Shown: positions 1 through 9,600 of the stretch, piece by piece
Layout of the letters: the number at the start of each line of letters is the position of its first letter
How positions within the stretch are numbered: position 1 is the stretch's first letter
DNA from: Alistipes sp.
GTDB taxonomy: Bacteria > Bacteroidota > Bacteroidia > Bacteroidales > Rikenellaceae
Assembly: GCA_017628595.1 (NCBI GenBank)
Contig: JAGBYV010000118.1
Coordinates: 1 to 15,145 of the forward strand
DNA length: 15,145 bases
Direction: 5' to 3'
The notes under the pieces: generated by a model
Databases searched by the model: none
What the model was told of the DNA's origin: nothing
The model's input: only the letters and a program-made list of their open reading frames with translations
Position numbers and translations under genes: made by a program

Positions 1-806
1 ACCAGGTAGGGAACCTCGCGCATGCAAGGACCACACCATGATGCCCAGAAATCGATCAAAACGTACTTGTTTGCCTTGTTCTCAACAACGCTCTTCAAGG
101 TAAGAACCTTACCATCGGGTGTCAGGGTCTGGGGCTGCTCGCCTGTACCCTCCTCGGTGATGTCGATGTAGGGGTTGCCGGGCAGAACCTTCAATGCCTG
201 CTCAGCCGACTTCTTCATATTTGCGAATGACTCCTGTGTCTCGGCTGGCATAGTTGCGATAGCGTCGATAACCTGCTGGGGCTCGAATGCGTAGTAGTTG
301 TTGCGCAGGATGTTCTGAGCAACCAGGTTGCCGCCGTTTGCGATGATAGCATCGTAGAGCGCTGCGTAGTACTCAGCCTCCAGAGCCGAGTTGTCACCCT
401 CACCCATCTTAGCCTCGATAGCAGCCAGCTTGTCGTTTACCGCGTTCATAGCGTCGTTCATAGCGCCACCTACGGCCTTGAACGAGGGACGCTCGCCAGC
501 TACCTCCTCGATAGTGATCTGTGCGGGCTCAACATAAACCTCTGCGTAGAACTCAGGACGCTCAGCGCCTGCATCCTTCACTACAACATATGCTGAGTAG
601 GGAGCCTCAGTCTCGCCTGCCAATGTGAAGGCGTTGCCTGCTACTGCCACAGAGTCGATGGTCTTCAACTCCTGACCCTCCTCTACCTGCAAGTAAGCAT
701 ACTTACCTGCGAACTTATCCGACTCACCCTTGATGGTGAACTTGGTGCTGCTGCCGCAACCTACCATCATAGCGGCTGCCATTGCGATTGCAAAAATCTT
801 TCTCAT
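1..806 (-). CDS. Thioredoxin-fold lipoprotein, DUF4369/TlpA-like (3' end beyond window)
   Basis: Probable envelope thiol-disulfide oxidoreductase of the TlpA/ResA/AhpC-TSA type common in Bacteroidales. The protein opens with a lipoprotein signal: MRK, a hydrophobic stretch, then a lipobox ending in M-V-G-C with the lipidated cysteine at residue 17. Residues about 20-110 are a beta-rich region resembling DUF4369, followed by an acidic, Ala-rich helical linker to about 220. The thioredoxin domain follows, with the active-site motif W-C-G-P-C at Cys258 and Cys261 inside the typical VLIDFWASWCGPC block. The reading frame is open from ATG at 804-806 to the left edge, so about 268 residues are visible and the C-terminal part of the thioredoxin domain is missing. 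It lies 26 bp downstream of lpxD on the same strand and is probably cotranscribed with it. The redox partner cannot be told from the sequence; placement as an envelope-anchored reductase is family knowledge. Confidence 0.9.
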   Translation of the reverse strand, partial: MRKIFAIAMAAAMMVGCGSSTKFTIKGESDKFAGKYAYLQVEEGQELKTIDSVAVAGNAFTLAGETEAPYSAYVVVKDAGAERPEFYAEVYVEPAQITIEEVAGERPSFKAVGGAMNDAMNAVNDKLAAIEAKMGEGDNSALEAEYYAALYDAIIANGGNLVAQNILRNNYYAFEPQQVIDAIATMPAETQESFANMKKSAEQALKVLPGNPYIDITEEGTGEQPQTLTPDGKVLTLKSVVENKANKYVLIDFWASWCGPCMREVPYL

Positions 807-832
807 CTTTTCTCTTTATTTTATGATTATTA

Positions 833-1855
833 CTATTTCTTCAACTCTTTCTCCAAAGCTGCTACGCGACGGCGCAACTCGGGCAACTCCTTGAATACAG
901 CAAACGAACGGTGATAATTAATACCGGGTAGTGCGGGTGATCCGAAGCGGATCTCGCCATCGGGTACGTTCTTGTCCAGACCTGACTGCGAACCGATCAT
1001 CACACGGTTACCAATAGTCACGTGGTCGGCAATACCCACCTGACCTGCGAGGAAGCAGTTCTGACCCACCTTCGACGATCCTGCGATACCAGTTTGCGCT
1101 GATGATACTGTGTTCTCGCCAACCTCCACATTGTGGCCAATCTGAATCAGGTTATCCAGCTTCACGCCCTTGCGGATGATTGTTGAGTCGGTCTTTGCTC
1201 TATCGACGCAGGTGTTTGCACCAATCTCCACATTATCCTCGATGATTACATTACCCAACTGCGGAATCTTGTCAAACGTGCCATCGGGCTTGGGCAGGAA
1301 TCCGAAGCCGTCAGCGCCGATCACTGCTCCTGCGTGAATGATGCAGTTCTTACCTACACGGCAACCCTCATAGATCTTCACTCCAGGGTAGAGCACGGTG
1401 CCGGCACCGATCTTTACGCCATCGCCCACATATACCTGCGGATAGATCTTCGCGCCTGCCTCTACTACCGCGCCTGCCTCGATGACGGCAAAGTCGCCAA
1501 CGTAGCAATCATCCGCCACGGTAGCCTTCTCCGAGATTGAGCACATCTTGCTGATGCCCTTCTTCTGGGGCTTCATGGCGTTGTACATCTCAAGCAACTT
1601 GAGTACTGCTGCACCTACATCGGGCAACTTGATAAGCGTTGCCTTTACCTCCTGCTTGGGCTCGAACTCCTCGCCAACGAGTACGATTGAGGCCTCGGTA
1701 GAGTAGATGTACTGCTCATATTTGGGGTTTGAGAGATAAGTGAGCGAGCCGGGCTTGCCACCCTCGATAGAGGATACGGTGTGAACCGAAGCATTCTTAT
1801 CTCCTACGATGCTGCCGCCCAGAAGGCCGGCAATCATTTCTGCTGAAAATTCCAT
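833..1855 (-). CDS. lpxD: UDP-3-O-(3-hydroxyacyl)glucosamine N-acyltransferase LpxD
   Basis: Third step of lipid A synthesis: transfers a 3-hydroxyacyl chain from acyl-ACP to UDP-3-O-acyl-glucosamine in the cytoplasm. The N-terminal uridine-binding domain is followed by a long left-handed beta-helix of hexapeptide repeats (many [I/V]-G-x-x-x-x units), then a C-terminal helix ending in K-E-L-K-K. The expected catalytic histidine lies in Q-I-G-H-N (residue 241 of the protein starting at 1855) and a second conserved histidine in A-D-H-V-T-I-G (residue 278), matching E. coli His239 and His276. I chose ATG at 1853-1855, giving 340 residues and the usual family opening M-E-F-S-A. An in-frame TTG at 1882 would add nine residues ([12 protein letters not shown]) that the family does not normally have. 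A promoter-like element lies just upstream, and the thioredoxin lipoprotein follows. Stop is TAG. Confidence 0.96.
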   Translation of the reverse strand: MEFSAEMIAGLLGGSIVGDKNASVHTVSSIEGGKPGSLTYLSNPKYEQYIYSTEASIVLVGEEFEPKQEVKATLIKLPDVGAAVLKLLEMYNAMKPQKKGISKMCSISEKATVADDCYVGDFAVIEAGAVVEAGAKIYPQVYVGDGVKIGAGTVLYPGVKIYEGCRVGKNCIIHAGAVIGADGFGFLPKPDGTFDKIPQLGNVIIEDNVEIGANTCVDRAKTDSTIIRKGVKLDNLIQIGHNVEVGENTVSSAQTGIAGSSKVGQNCFLAGQVGIADHVTIGNRVMIGSQSGLDKNVPDGEIRFGSPALPGINYHRSFAVFKELPELRRRVAALEKELKK

Positions 1856-1905
1856 TTTATTGAGGTTGTCTTGTTGATTCAATGAATTATTTCTATGCTA
1901 AAGCG

Positions 1906-1936
1906 CAAATATAGCAACATTTACGATTTTGTGCAA
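1906..1936 (-). promoter_or_regulatory. Predicted Bacteroidetes-type promoter of lpxD
   Basis: On the minus strand, TATATTTG at 1906-1913 matches the -7 consensus TAnnTTTG. TTG at 1934-1936 lies 20 bp upstream, the usual spacing for the -33 box. Transcription would start near 1899, leaving a leader of about 45 nt before the lpxD ATG at 1855 and placing the upstream TTG codon at 1882 inside the transcript. It sits just downstream of the coaD terminator, as expected for a new transcription unit. Confidence 0.6.
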
Positions 1937-1956
1937 CGGCGTATGGGCAAAAGCTG

Positions 1957-1988
1957 AAAAAAACCGCAGAAAATCATCTCTGCGGTTT
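1957..1988 (-). terminator. Intrinsic terminator after coaD
   Basis: A perfect 10-bp inverted repeat (AAACCGCAGA at 1961-1970 paired with TCTGCGGTTT at 1979-1988) with an 8-nt loop. On the minus strand the stem runs straight into a tract of T residues (1957-1963). It begins five bases after the coaD stop codon and so closes the six-gene minus-strand operon. It also has some A residues before the stem on the other side, but no gene reads toward it on the plus strand. Confidence 0.88.
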
Positions 1989-1992
1989 AGTT

Positions 1993-2463
1993 TTACTCCA
2001 TGTACTCCTCGATATTTACCCCCTGGGGCATCATCTCCTGCACGTCGCGTCCAAAGGCGAGCAGCTCCCTTACGGTCGATGATGATACGTCGGCGAGTGT
2101 AGGTGGTGTGAGCAGCAGCACGGTTTCCACCTCGGGGAAGAGTCGGCTATTGGTCTGCGCCATGGTGCGCTCGTACTCGAAATCCACTATGTTGCGCACA
2201 CCGCGGACTATGGCCTGGGCACCCAGTTTGTGTGCCAGCTCGCCCGTAAGGGTCGAGTATGTTACACACTCCACTCTCTGCTCATCCTTGTACAGATCGC
2301 GAATCAGGCGCTGGCGGGCATCTACGGATAGCAGCGTACGTTTGCTGACATTCTCGCCGATGGCTATTACGACTTTGTCGAAAAGACGCAAAGCCTGAGC
2401 TACAACGGCCTGGTGACCGAGTGTGAAGGGATCGAATGATCCGGGAAATATTGCTGTTTTCAT
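1993..2463 (-). CDS. coaD: Phosphopantetheine adenylyltransferase CoaD
   Basis: Adenylates 4'-phosphopantetheine to dephospho-CoA, the penultimate step of coenzyme A synthesis. The 156 residues match the family length (about 160). The N-terminal nucleotidyltransferase signature G-S-F-D-P-F-T-L-G-H is intact, with the T-x-G-H motif at Thr14-His17. Downstream are R-G-V-R at 87-90, then D-F-E-Y-E, and the C-terminal S-S-S-T-V-R-E-L at 127-134 (matching I-S-S-S-x-V-K-E in E. coli), which helps bind ATP. It is the last gene of the operon, 4 bp after the aminotransferase-like gene, with a strong terminator directly behind it. No broken motif was seen. Confidence 0.97.
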   Translation of the reverse strand: MKTAIFPGSFDPFTLGHQAVVAQALRLFDKVVIAIGENVSKRTLLSVDARQRLIRDLYKDEQRVECVTYSTLTGELAHKLGAQAIVRGVRNIVDFEYERTMAQTNSRLFPEVETVLLLTPPTLADVSSSTVRELLAFGRDVQEMMPQGVNIEEYME

Positions 2464-2467
2464 GGTG

Positions 2468-3232
2468 TTAAAGTTTCTCTATTTCGCGAGCCAGACGCTC
2501 GGCTATGATTGCCATATATTGTTTGCCGTCAACGTGTTGTGCGGCGCTAATGCCTTGCCAGTCGGCTATCAGCACCTCGTCCGCCCGCAGGATGTCCTCC
2601 CTGCAAATGGGGCGCTTCTCTATCTGTATGCCGGCCTTTTGTGCCGCTTGCTCAAGGAGTCTCTGCTCAACGGAGTATGGCATGGGCGAGAGCAGGAGTC
2701 GTCGCTCATGCACAAGTGCTATGGGGCATGTCGCCTCGCAGTATATCTGCTCGTCATCGCCCATGAGCAGCGCCGTGTGGAAGTCGCGGCTGCGGGCAAT
2801 GCTGTCGGCCACCTGACGTGTGGCTACGGCTGCCGATGTGGGATATATGTCGAGCGGCAGGGTGATGCGCATGGTTGCCACCTCAGGGCGCAGGCTACGC
2901 ACGGTATAGCCCTGGTATAGCGATGGAGCATCGCACTCGATGGTGTAACTTCCCGATGCATATTGCTTTACTACGGCTCTAATCGAACGCTGCCGCGTGG
3001 GGCGCACCCTCTCCAGCAGGAGTTGTATCATCGCCGTAATCTTGGCTGCGGAGTAGTCGCACTCAATGCCGAATAGCTCCTGCGCAAGGCTCTGCAGAAT
3101 CCTTACGTGGTGCTCCACGTGGCGGGGCTGATAGTTGAGCGTATGTATGTTTTGATAAATATATGCACCTTCGAGGTGCTGCTGCGTGAGCAACTCCCCA
3201 TCAAGAATCATATATCTCTCCACTGTAGCCAT
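2468..3232 (-). CDS. Aminotransferase class IV-like protein lacking the PLP lysine
   Basis: A 254-residue protein resembling fold-type IV PLP enzymes (branched-chain aminotransferases, aminodeoxychorismate lyase). The N-terminal part has the family pattern I-L-D-G-E-L, then Y-Q-N-I-H and H-H-V-R-I-L at 41-46. The C-terminal part has the family order E-A-T (Glu166), a L-L-L-S-P-M turn (179-184), A-G-I-Q-I-E, A-D-E-V-L-I-A (217-223) and V-D-G-K. However, lysines occur only at 64, 89, 199, 206, 237 and 253. The Schiff-base lysine should lie near residues 131-136, where the sequence is P-T-S-A-A-V. It may therefore be catalytically inactive as an aminotransferase or lyase, or act on something else. 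Its start codon directly abuts the holA stop (TAA-ATG), so translation is probably coupled. A PabC-like role is the nearest family guess but is not supported without the lysine. Confidence 0.75.
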   Translation of the reverse strand: MATVERYMILDGELLTQQHLEGAYIYQNIHTLNYQPRHVEHHVRILQSLAQELFGIECDYSAAKITAMIQLLLERVRPTRQRSIRAVVKQYASGSYTIECDAPSLYQGYTVRSLRPEVATMRITLPLDIYPTSAAVATRQVADSIARSRDFHTALLMGDDEQIYCEATCPIALVHERRLLLSPMPYSVEQRLLEQAAQKAGIQIEKRPICREDILRADEVLIADWQGISAAQHVDGKQYMAIIAERLAREIEKL

Positions 3233-4303
3233 TTACTGCATGAAAATCTTGAGCAACAACTCGCGTAGCAACTCGCCGTCGCTCATGCCGCCCGTGTCGA
3301 TGCCCTTGCTCTTGCCGTCATACTCGCGCAGTAGTCCCAGAATACCGAAAACCTTACGGTTGGGCCAGCGCTGGGCATGCGAGCAGACCTCCCTTACGGC
3401 GTAGGGATTGCTCTTTTTCAGTGTCTTCATCAACTCCATCTCACCCGGGAAGGGTACTCGCTTATACTTTTCCAGCCAGCGCAGGTAGTTGACGATGAAT
3501 ATATCGCGGAACTGCCCGTAGAGTGCCATGATGGTGAGCAGCAGCGGGTTATCCTTGGGGTTGTGTGCAAAGTGGTCGGCAATGGCCATTGCTCGCTGTA
3601 CATCCTGTGTGACTACGGCATTGCACAACTCAAAGTTGTTGAAGTCCTTCGATATGCCTACATGTTGCTCGATGTGCATATCTGTAATATCCTTCGTGCC
3701 GGCGGGCAGAGCCACCAGCAGTTTGTCCACCTCGTTCGAGATCTTGGCTATGTCGCAACCAAGGTGATCCGTAAGCATCTGCACAGCCTTGGGCGCAATG
3801 CGAAGCCCTTTCTGCTGGAGGAACTGTGTGAGCCATGGGCCTATCTCGTAGTCGCGTGGACGCACCGACTCGAAGACCACGCCACTCTTCTGGCACTGCT
3901 TGTAGAGTGCCGAACGCTTATCCACGTTCTTCTCCTTGTGGCAGACGAGGAGAATTGTCGAAGACTGTGGCGCAGAGGTGTAGTGCGTCAGATTCTCAAT
4001 CTTTTGCAGCTGCTGAGCCTCCTTGACGATGACCACCTCGTAGGAGCCCATCATCGGCATCTGGCGACAGAGGTTTACCACCGCTCCGGCGTTGCTGTCC
4101 TTGCCATATACCGTAATCTGATTGAAGGCCTGCTCGGCAGGAGAAAGGATCGTTGAGGCAAGCTGATCGCACAACGAGTCAATGAAATAACTCTCCTCAC
4201 CCATCAGCAGATATATGGGTGCGAACTGTCGTGCCGCAATCTGCGAGCGCAGGCTCTCAAACTCAGCTACACTATCCTTGAATTTATAGGCGCTTTTTGC
4301 CAT
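3233..4303 (-). CDS. holA: DNA polymerase III subunit delta HolA
   Basis: Delta subunit of the clamp loader, which opens the beta sliding clamp during replication. The 356-residue length is typical. The N-terminal AAA+-like domain starts with A-P-I-Y-L-L-M-G-E-E-S-Y-F at about residues 28-40, the family hallmark (a degenerate nucleotide site that does not need a working P-loop). Further family features are the V-V-I-V-K-E-A strand near residue 90, the helical middle domain with C-D-I-A-K-I-S-N-E-V-D-K-L at about 188-200, and the collar-domain helices. It lies 1 bp after tilS and touches the following aminotransferase-like gene. Assignment is by whole-protein pattern; delta subunits diverge strongly, so single catalytic residues are not informative. 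Confidence 0.92.
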   Translation of the reverse strand: MAKSAYKFKDSVAEFESLRSQIAARQFAPIYLLMGEESYFIDSLCDQLASTILSPAEQAFNQITVYGKDSNAGAVVNLCRQMPMMGSYEVVIVKEAQQLQKIENLTHYTSAPQSSTILLVCHKEKNVDKRSALYKQCQKSGVVFESVRPRDYEIGPWLTQFLQQKGLRIAPKAVQMLTDHLGCDIAKISNEVDKLLVALPAGTKDITDMHIEQHVGISKDFNNFELCNAVVTQDVQRAMAIADHFAHNPKDNPLLLTIMALYGQFRDIFIVNYLRWLEKYKRVPFPGEMELMKTLKKSNPYAVREVCSHAQRWPNRKVFGILGLLREYDGKSKGIDTGGMSDGELLRELLLKIFMQ

Positions 4304-4304
4304 T

Positions 4305-5639
4305 CTAAATAATCTCTTTTGTTATGCGTAACACGCGCTCCGTGCTATCCGTTATGCGGAAGGGGTCGGCTATGCGACGTCCCACAAGCCACGCTATCTC
4401 TGCGTTAGAGATGAGCACAAACTGACGTCCCTTTTCGGCCATTGAGACCTTGCTGTCGATGAGAAAGTCGCTCACCTTCTTGCGGCCAGTCATACCAAAG
4501 GGGATAAATGTGTCACCATCGCTCCAGCGACGCACCGTAAGGGGATACGTCACGCGGTCGGCATCGAGCAGCGCCACATTGTCGGGCACGTTGTATGTCG
4601 GCAGACTATCCACGTCACATATCTCAAAGTAGAGCACCGAGTTACCGCAGTAGGCTCGCTGTTGTCCCTCATTAACGCTTATCTGGCACGCATCCTGCTC
4701 GGTGATCTGACTCACGACAATATTGCCGCGGTCGATGTATGCCACATGCGAGCGCGAGTAGAAGCGGCGACCTGTGGTATTTTGCTGCAACGCCTTGCAC
4801 AGGCCATCAACCACATCGCCCTTGAAGCCGAATCGTGAACTGAGAATCTCATATATCACAAATTCCCGCGAGTCGGTTATGCCATCAACGTTGATGGTTA
4901 TGATGCCTGCCTCTTCACTAACAGACTCGGCATATATATTGCCTATCGCACCATCAATAAATCGCTGTGCCGCCATCAAGCGTTCGATATTGCGGCTCAT
5001 GATGAATGGAAAGCGGGGATTTATCTCGCGTATGCGTGGTGTAAGTCCCAGACGTATCTTGTTGCGCAGATACTTCGTCGTTTTGTTTGATGAATCCTCG
5101 CGGTAGGGTATGTGCTTGTGCAGAGCGTAGTCCAGAATCTCCTTGCGTGAGGCGAACATCAGCGGACGCACGACGCGTCCCACCTGCTGGTGTATGCCAG
5201 TGAGCCCACGTAGTCCCGTGCCACGCATCAGGTTGATAAAGAAGGTCTCTATCGAGTCGTCGATGTGGTGTGCCACGGCAATTACGCTATAGCCGTGCTC
5301 CTCGCACAACTCTGCAAACCATGTGTAACGCAGACGGCGGGCTGCCATCTCCATCGATTCGCCCGTGCGCTCCATCTCTCCCGTGGTGTCGAAGCGGCGG
5401 TTGTGGCACTCAATGCCATATTTGCGTGCGTGCTCCTGAACAAGTATCTCATCCTCGTCGCTCTCTCTGCCTCGCAGCCCAAAGTTGCAGTGCGCAACGC
5501 CTACCGTGTAGCCACTGTTGACACAGAGCGACATGAGTACCATCGAATCCACTCCACCCGATACGGTGAGCAGAATCTTGTCTTGTCGCGTGAATAGTTT
5601 TTCGCGTGTTATGTACTCCTGAAATCTATCAATCAACAT
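4305..5639 (-). CDS. tilS: tRNA(Ile)-lysidine synthase TilS
   Basis: Converts cytidine-34 of the CAU-anticodon tRNA(Ile) to lysidine using ATP and lysine, so the tRNA reads AUA codons. The 444 residues fit the long TilS form with a C-terminal domain. The N-type ATP pyrophosphatase P-loop S-G-G-V-D-S is at residues 27-32. The second signature A-H-H-I-D-D is at 123-128 and is followed by E-T-F-F-I-N-L-M-R-G-T-G-L-R-G-L, strongly conserved in TilS. The C-terminal segment contains R-R-W-x-D-G-D-x-F-I-P-F-G-M and R-K-K-V-S-D-F-L, the usual TilS C-terminal block. It is 3 bp from murB upstream and 1 bp from holA downstream. No anomalies seen. Confidence 0.96.
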   Translation of the reverse strand: MLIDRFQEYITREKLFTRQDKILLTVSGGVDSMVLMSLCVNSGYTVGVAHCNFGLRGRESDEDEILVQEHARKYGIECHNRRFDTTGEMERTGESMEMAARRLRYTWFAELCEEHGYSVIAVAHHIDDSIETFFINLMRGTGLRGLTGIHQQVGRVVRPLMFASRKEILDYALHKHIPYREDSSNKTTKYLRNKIRLGLTPRIREINPRFPFIMSRNIERLMAAQRFIDGAIGNIYAESVSEEAGIITINVDGITDSREFVIYEILSSRFGFKGDVVDGLCKALQQNTTGRRFYSRSHVAYIDRGNIVVSQITEQDACQISVNEGQQRAYCGNSVLYFEICDVDSLPTYNVPDNVALLDADRVTYPLTVRRWSDGDTFIPFGMTGRKKVSDFLIDSKVSMAEKGRQFVLISNAEIAWLVGRRIADPFRITDSTERVLRITKEII

Positions 5640-5642
5640 ACT

Positions 5643-6656
5643 TTACCATATGTTTACTTCGGTCTCGATCTCGATGCCGAATTTTTCTTTCACCTTCGCC
5701 TGTACATATCGGGCAAGTGCCATAACTTCACCGCCCGTAGCACCGCCATGGTTGACCAGAACAAGCGCCTGACGGTCGTGTACACCTACCTTGCCCATAC
5801 GCAAACCCTTCAGCCCGGCCTTGTCAATGAGCCAGCCGGCGGCAAGCTTGCGCAGCGAGTCATCCGATGCGGGGTATATAGGCATGCCCTCATTCTCCTG
5901 CTGCAAACTCTTGGCCACCGCACATGGCACGATGGGGTTCTTGAAGAAGCTGCCGGCATTGCCCAGCACGCTCGTATCGGGCAGTTTTGTCTGACGTATC
6001 GAGCATACAGCCTCACGGATATTCCTCAGTGTAGCGCCGCCACGCTCCTCGACCTGTTGCTGTACGTCGCCGTAGCGTAGGCTCGGAGAGACTGTCGTGC
6101 CGAGTGTAAAATCGACCGCCGTGATGATGGCACGACCTCGCAGTTCACCCTTGAAGATGCTGTCGCGATAGCCAAAGCGGCACTCCTCGTTTGAGAGAGT
6201 GAGATGCTTGCGCTGCAGCGTGTCAAAGTAGTGTACCTGATCTATGATGTCGCGCGCCTCGGCGCCATATGCTCCGATATTCTGCACGGGTGCGGCGCCT
6301 ACCGAGCCAGGGATGAGCGAGAGATTCTCCGCTCCCCACAGCTCGCGCTCTACGCACCATTGCACAAAATCATCCCACTCCACGCCAGCATCCACCCTGA
6401 CACGAGCAGATGCCGAGCCGTCTTGCAGACGCTCTATTCCCTTGCCAGTGGGGTGAATCAGGGTACCGTCATAATGCTGAGTGAAGAGAATGTTGTTTCC
6501 TCCTCCCAGCACGGCCCACTTTTCGGGGGCATTACCCTCGGCAAATATCTCATCGAGATCCTCCTTGCGGTCGAATTCGATGATGCGTGCGGCACGCTCC
6601 TCAACATGAAAACTGTTGAGGTCGCGCAGCGGATGATCTATGTAGGTTGTTATCAT
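5643..6656 (-). CDS. murB: UDP-N-acetylenolpyruvoylglucosamine reductase MurB
   Basis: FAD- and NADPH-dependent reductase that makes UDP-N-acetylmuramate, the second committed step of peptidoglycan synthesis, in the cytoplasm. The 337 residues match type I MurB (E. coli 342). The FAD-binding motif G-G-G-N-N-I-L is at 51-57 and P-G-S-V-G-A-A-P-V-Q-N-I-G-A-Y-G at 116-131. The active-site residues are all present: Arg164 in Y-R-D-S, Ser236 in G-S-F-F-K-N-P, and Glu333 in T-E-V-N-I-W, matching E. coli Arg159, Ser229 and Glu325. It follows the tricorn-like gene after 9 bp and precedes tilS by 3 bp. Confidence 0.97.
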   Translation of the reverse strand: MITTYIDHPLRDLNSFHVEERAARIIEFDRKEDLDEIFAEGNAPEKWAVLGGGNNILFTQHYDGTLIHPTGKGIERLQDGSASARVRVDAGVEWDDFVQWCVERELWGAENLSLIPGSVGAAPVQNIGAYGAEARDIIDQVHYFDTLQRKHLTLSNEECRFGYRDSIFKGELRGRAIITAVDFTLGTTVSPSLRYGDVQQQVEERGGATLRNIREAVCSIRQTKLPDTSVLGNAGSFFKNPIVPCAVAKSLQQENEGMPIYPASDDSLRKLAAGWLIDKAGLKGLRMGKVGVHDRQALVLVNHGGATGGEVMALARYVQAKVKEKFGIEIETEVNIW

Positions 6657-6665
6657 CGTTAAATC

Positions 6666-9600
6666 TTATTTTTGAGAGTCAATCTGCTCAAGCAGAGCCT
6701 TCACGGCTGCCTCCAACTGCTCGTCACGACCCGTTACAACGAGTTCGGGCGAGTTGGCAACCTTCACGTCGGGCTCCAGCTGGTCGTTCTCAAGGTATGT
6801 GCCATCGGCCTTGCGATAACCCACAACGGGAATACCGAATACCAATGAGGGATCCTGCAGGCGCTCCCACGATACGCTGGTCATAGTACCCGGCACGGGC
6901 ATACCTACAACCTTACCGATGCCACGGTGCTTATATACCCAGGGTGTACCGTGAGCATTTGAATAGTTAGCCTCGCCTGTGATCATAATCGAAGCCTTGT
7001 TCCAGCGACGTGAGGGCATATCGCACGCCTCCTTACCACGAACAACCTGTGTGAGGTACTTCTCACCGCTGAACAGAATCTCGATATCCTCGTGCATACG
7101 GCCACCGCCATTGAAACGGGTGTCGATAACGATACCGTCGCAGTGGTTGTACTTACCCAGAATGTCGGCATATATTGTGCGGAAGCTGCCGTCAGCCATA
7201 GACTCGATGTGAACATAGCCCAGACGACCGCCCGACAGACGCTCCACGTCGGCTGCACGCTGCTTAACCCAGCGCTTGTAGAGAAGCGTTGTGAGTGTGC
7301 CCTGTGAGATGGGGCGTACAACCTCCTCCCAGCGGCTGCCATCGGCGGGACGGTAGATAGATACCAGAGTGCGCTTGTCGGCCTTGCGGTTGAGCAAGGG
7401 GTAGTAGTCCATATCCTCTGTAATCTCCACGCCGTCGATCTTCTCAATGATGTCGCCAGCCTTAACCTTCGAAGAGGCCTTGTCGAAGGGACCACCTACG
7501 ATAACCTCCTGAACGAAGAGACCTTTGCCCTCGCGGTTGTGATCCAGGAAAAGACCGAGGTCGGCAGTCTGGTCGTCGCTCGTAGTGGTGGGGTGGGTGT
7601 AGCGACCTCCCGTATGTGATACGTTCAACTCACCGAGCCACTCGCTGAGCATCTCGGCAAAGTCGTAGTTGTTGTCGATGTGAGGCAGGAAGCGCTGGTA
7701 GTTGTCGCGCATTGCATCCCACTTAACGCCGTGCATATCCACATGGTAGAAGCGAGCCTTCTCCTGACGATATACGCGGTCGAACATATACTCGCGCTCG
7801 GCTACACGGTCCAGAGTCATGTCGGCACGTACGCTGATAGATGTGGGGTTGCCCGAGCCGCCCTTGAACTTCTTCATCTGACCGCCCAGCAGGAACATAT
7901 TCTCATGCTTCTTGTCCCATACGAGTGAGCCGCCGCCAATGCCGCGCTGGATAGCCTTGTTCTCGCGGTCGCGCAGGTTCATCTCCCACATATCGTACTT
8001 GCCCTCGTAAGAGATGATGTAGAAGAGCTTGTCGCCCTCCTTGCTCAGTGTGTAGCCACTCAGCGAACCAGAGGTGGGAGTGAGGCGGAAGATGCGCTCG
8101 TCCATATTGTCGAACTCGATGTTGATAGCCTTAACCTCATCCTTCTTCTCCTTCTTGTCGGCATCCTTCTTCTCGGCCTCCTCAGCCTTCTTCTTAGCCT
8201 CCTTGTAGTACTCGTAGTCCTCCTTGCTCATGCGTGCAACCTCCATTGCCTCGCGATTCAGATAGACGATCATTACGTCGTACTCCGAACCCCACGATGC
8301 GTGGCTACGCATACCGTAGCGATCGGTAGAGAACAAAATGGCGTTACCATCCAATACCCACTGGGGACCTTCATCGAAGTAACCGGTATTGGTGATGTTG
8401 TAGATCTTGCCACCCTGTGTGCTCACCAGACCAATGTCAGAGTAGGGATCGTGACCATTGCCTGTGTAAGAGAGTGCAAACCACTTGCCATCAGGTGACC
8501 AGTGGTAATCCAGACTACCCGTTGTTGAGTAGTGATTCGAACCGTCGGTTACCTGACGAACCTTACCTGTTGCTACGTCCATCACCATCAGTCGGTCGCG
8601 GTTCTCGACAAATGCCAGTTCCTTGCCGTCGGGTGAGAATTTGGGCGATGTGCGGTCGATCTTTGAATCCTTGAACAGGGGCTTCTCCTCGATAACGGTC
8701 GCGTTGGCGAAGTTGGGCTCCTCATCACGCACAATCTTTGCAGTGTAGATATTCCAGTAGCCGTTGCGCTCCGATGCGTAAGCCAGGGTGCGGTTGTCGG
8801 CACCAAACGAGGGTGAAGACTCCGACTCGGCCGTAGTGGTAATCTGCTTTGTGGTGGCATAATCTACCGATGTAACGAAGATCTCGCCACGAGAGATAAA
8901 GGCAATCTGCTTGCCATCGGGTGAGAGCGTAGTGCTGCTGCCGCCCGTAACGTTCAGGCGCTCGGTCTTGTTTGTGGGCTCGTCAGAGGTGATCTCCACA
9001 GCCAGTTTCTTTGCTGAGCCACCTGCTGCCATAGTGTAAATCTCGCCATTGTAGCCGAAGCACATAGTGCCATTGTCGGCCAATGAGAGGAAACGCACGG
9101 GGTGAGTGTCGAACTTTGTCACCTGCTTAGCTGCCTTGGTGTTGTCGGCGGGCATTGACCATACGTTGTATGTGCCGCTGCGCTCGCTGAGGAAGTAGAT
9201 AGTCTTGTCGCCATCGGCATAGATCGGGTTGCGATCCTCGCCAGCCCAGTCGGTGAGCTGAGTATGCTTGCCTGTTGTAGAGTTGTAGAGCCACAGATCG
9301 CGAGTGATTGATGAAGTGTGGTGCTTGCGGAAGTCATCCTCGCCACCCTTGCGATCCTGATACAGGAACTGCTTGCCGTCACGGCTGAAGTTAATGAGCT
9401 GTGCGGGTGTGGCCAGTACACGCTCCGTGCGACCACCCTTTACGCTCACGGCGTAGAGCTCACCCATAGAACTCTTGGGGAAGAGCGCTGATGATGCGGG
9501 GTCCGATATGGCGGCACCGAAGTAGATCTTATTGCCATCGTTTGAGAATGCATATGGCTCCTCCTTGGCAGAGTTGGTGGTGATGCGCGATGGCGAACCA

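Noticed and set aside
1856..1882. TTG start nine codons upstream for lpxD
   Set aside because: The added residues are not part of the LpxD family opening, TTG is a poorer start than the ATG at 1855, and the latter gives the usual M-E-F-S-A start.
2423..2920. 165-codon plus-strand open frame over coaD and the aminotransferase-like gene
   Set aside because: It crosses two minus-strand genes with clear family motifs, has Cys- and His-rich composition typical of an antisense shadow, and matches no family I recognise.
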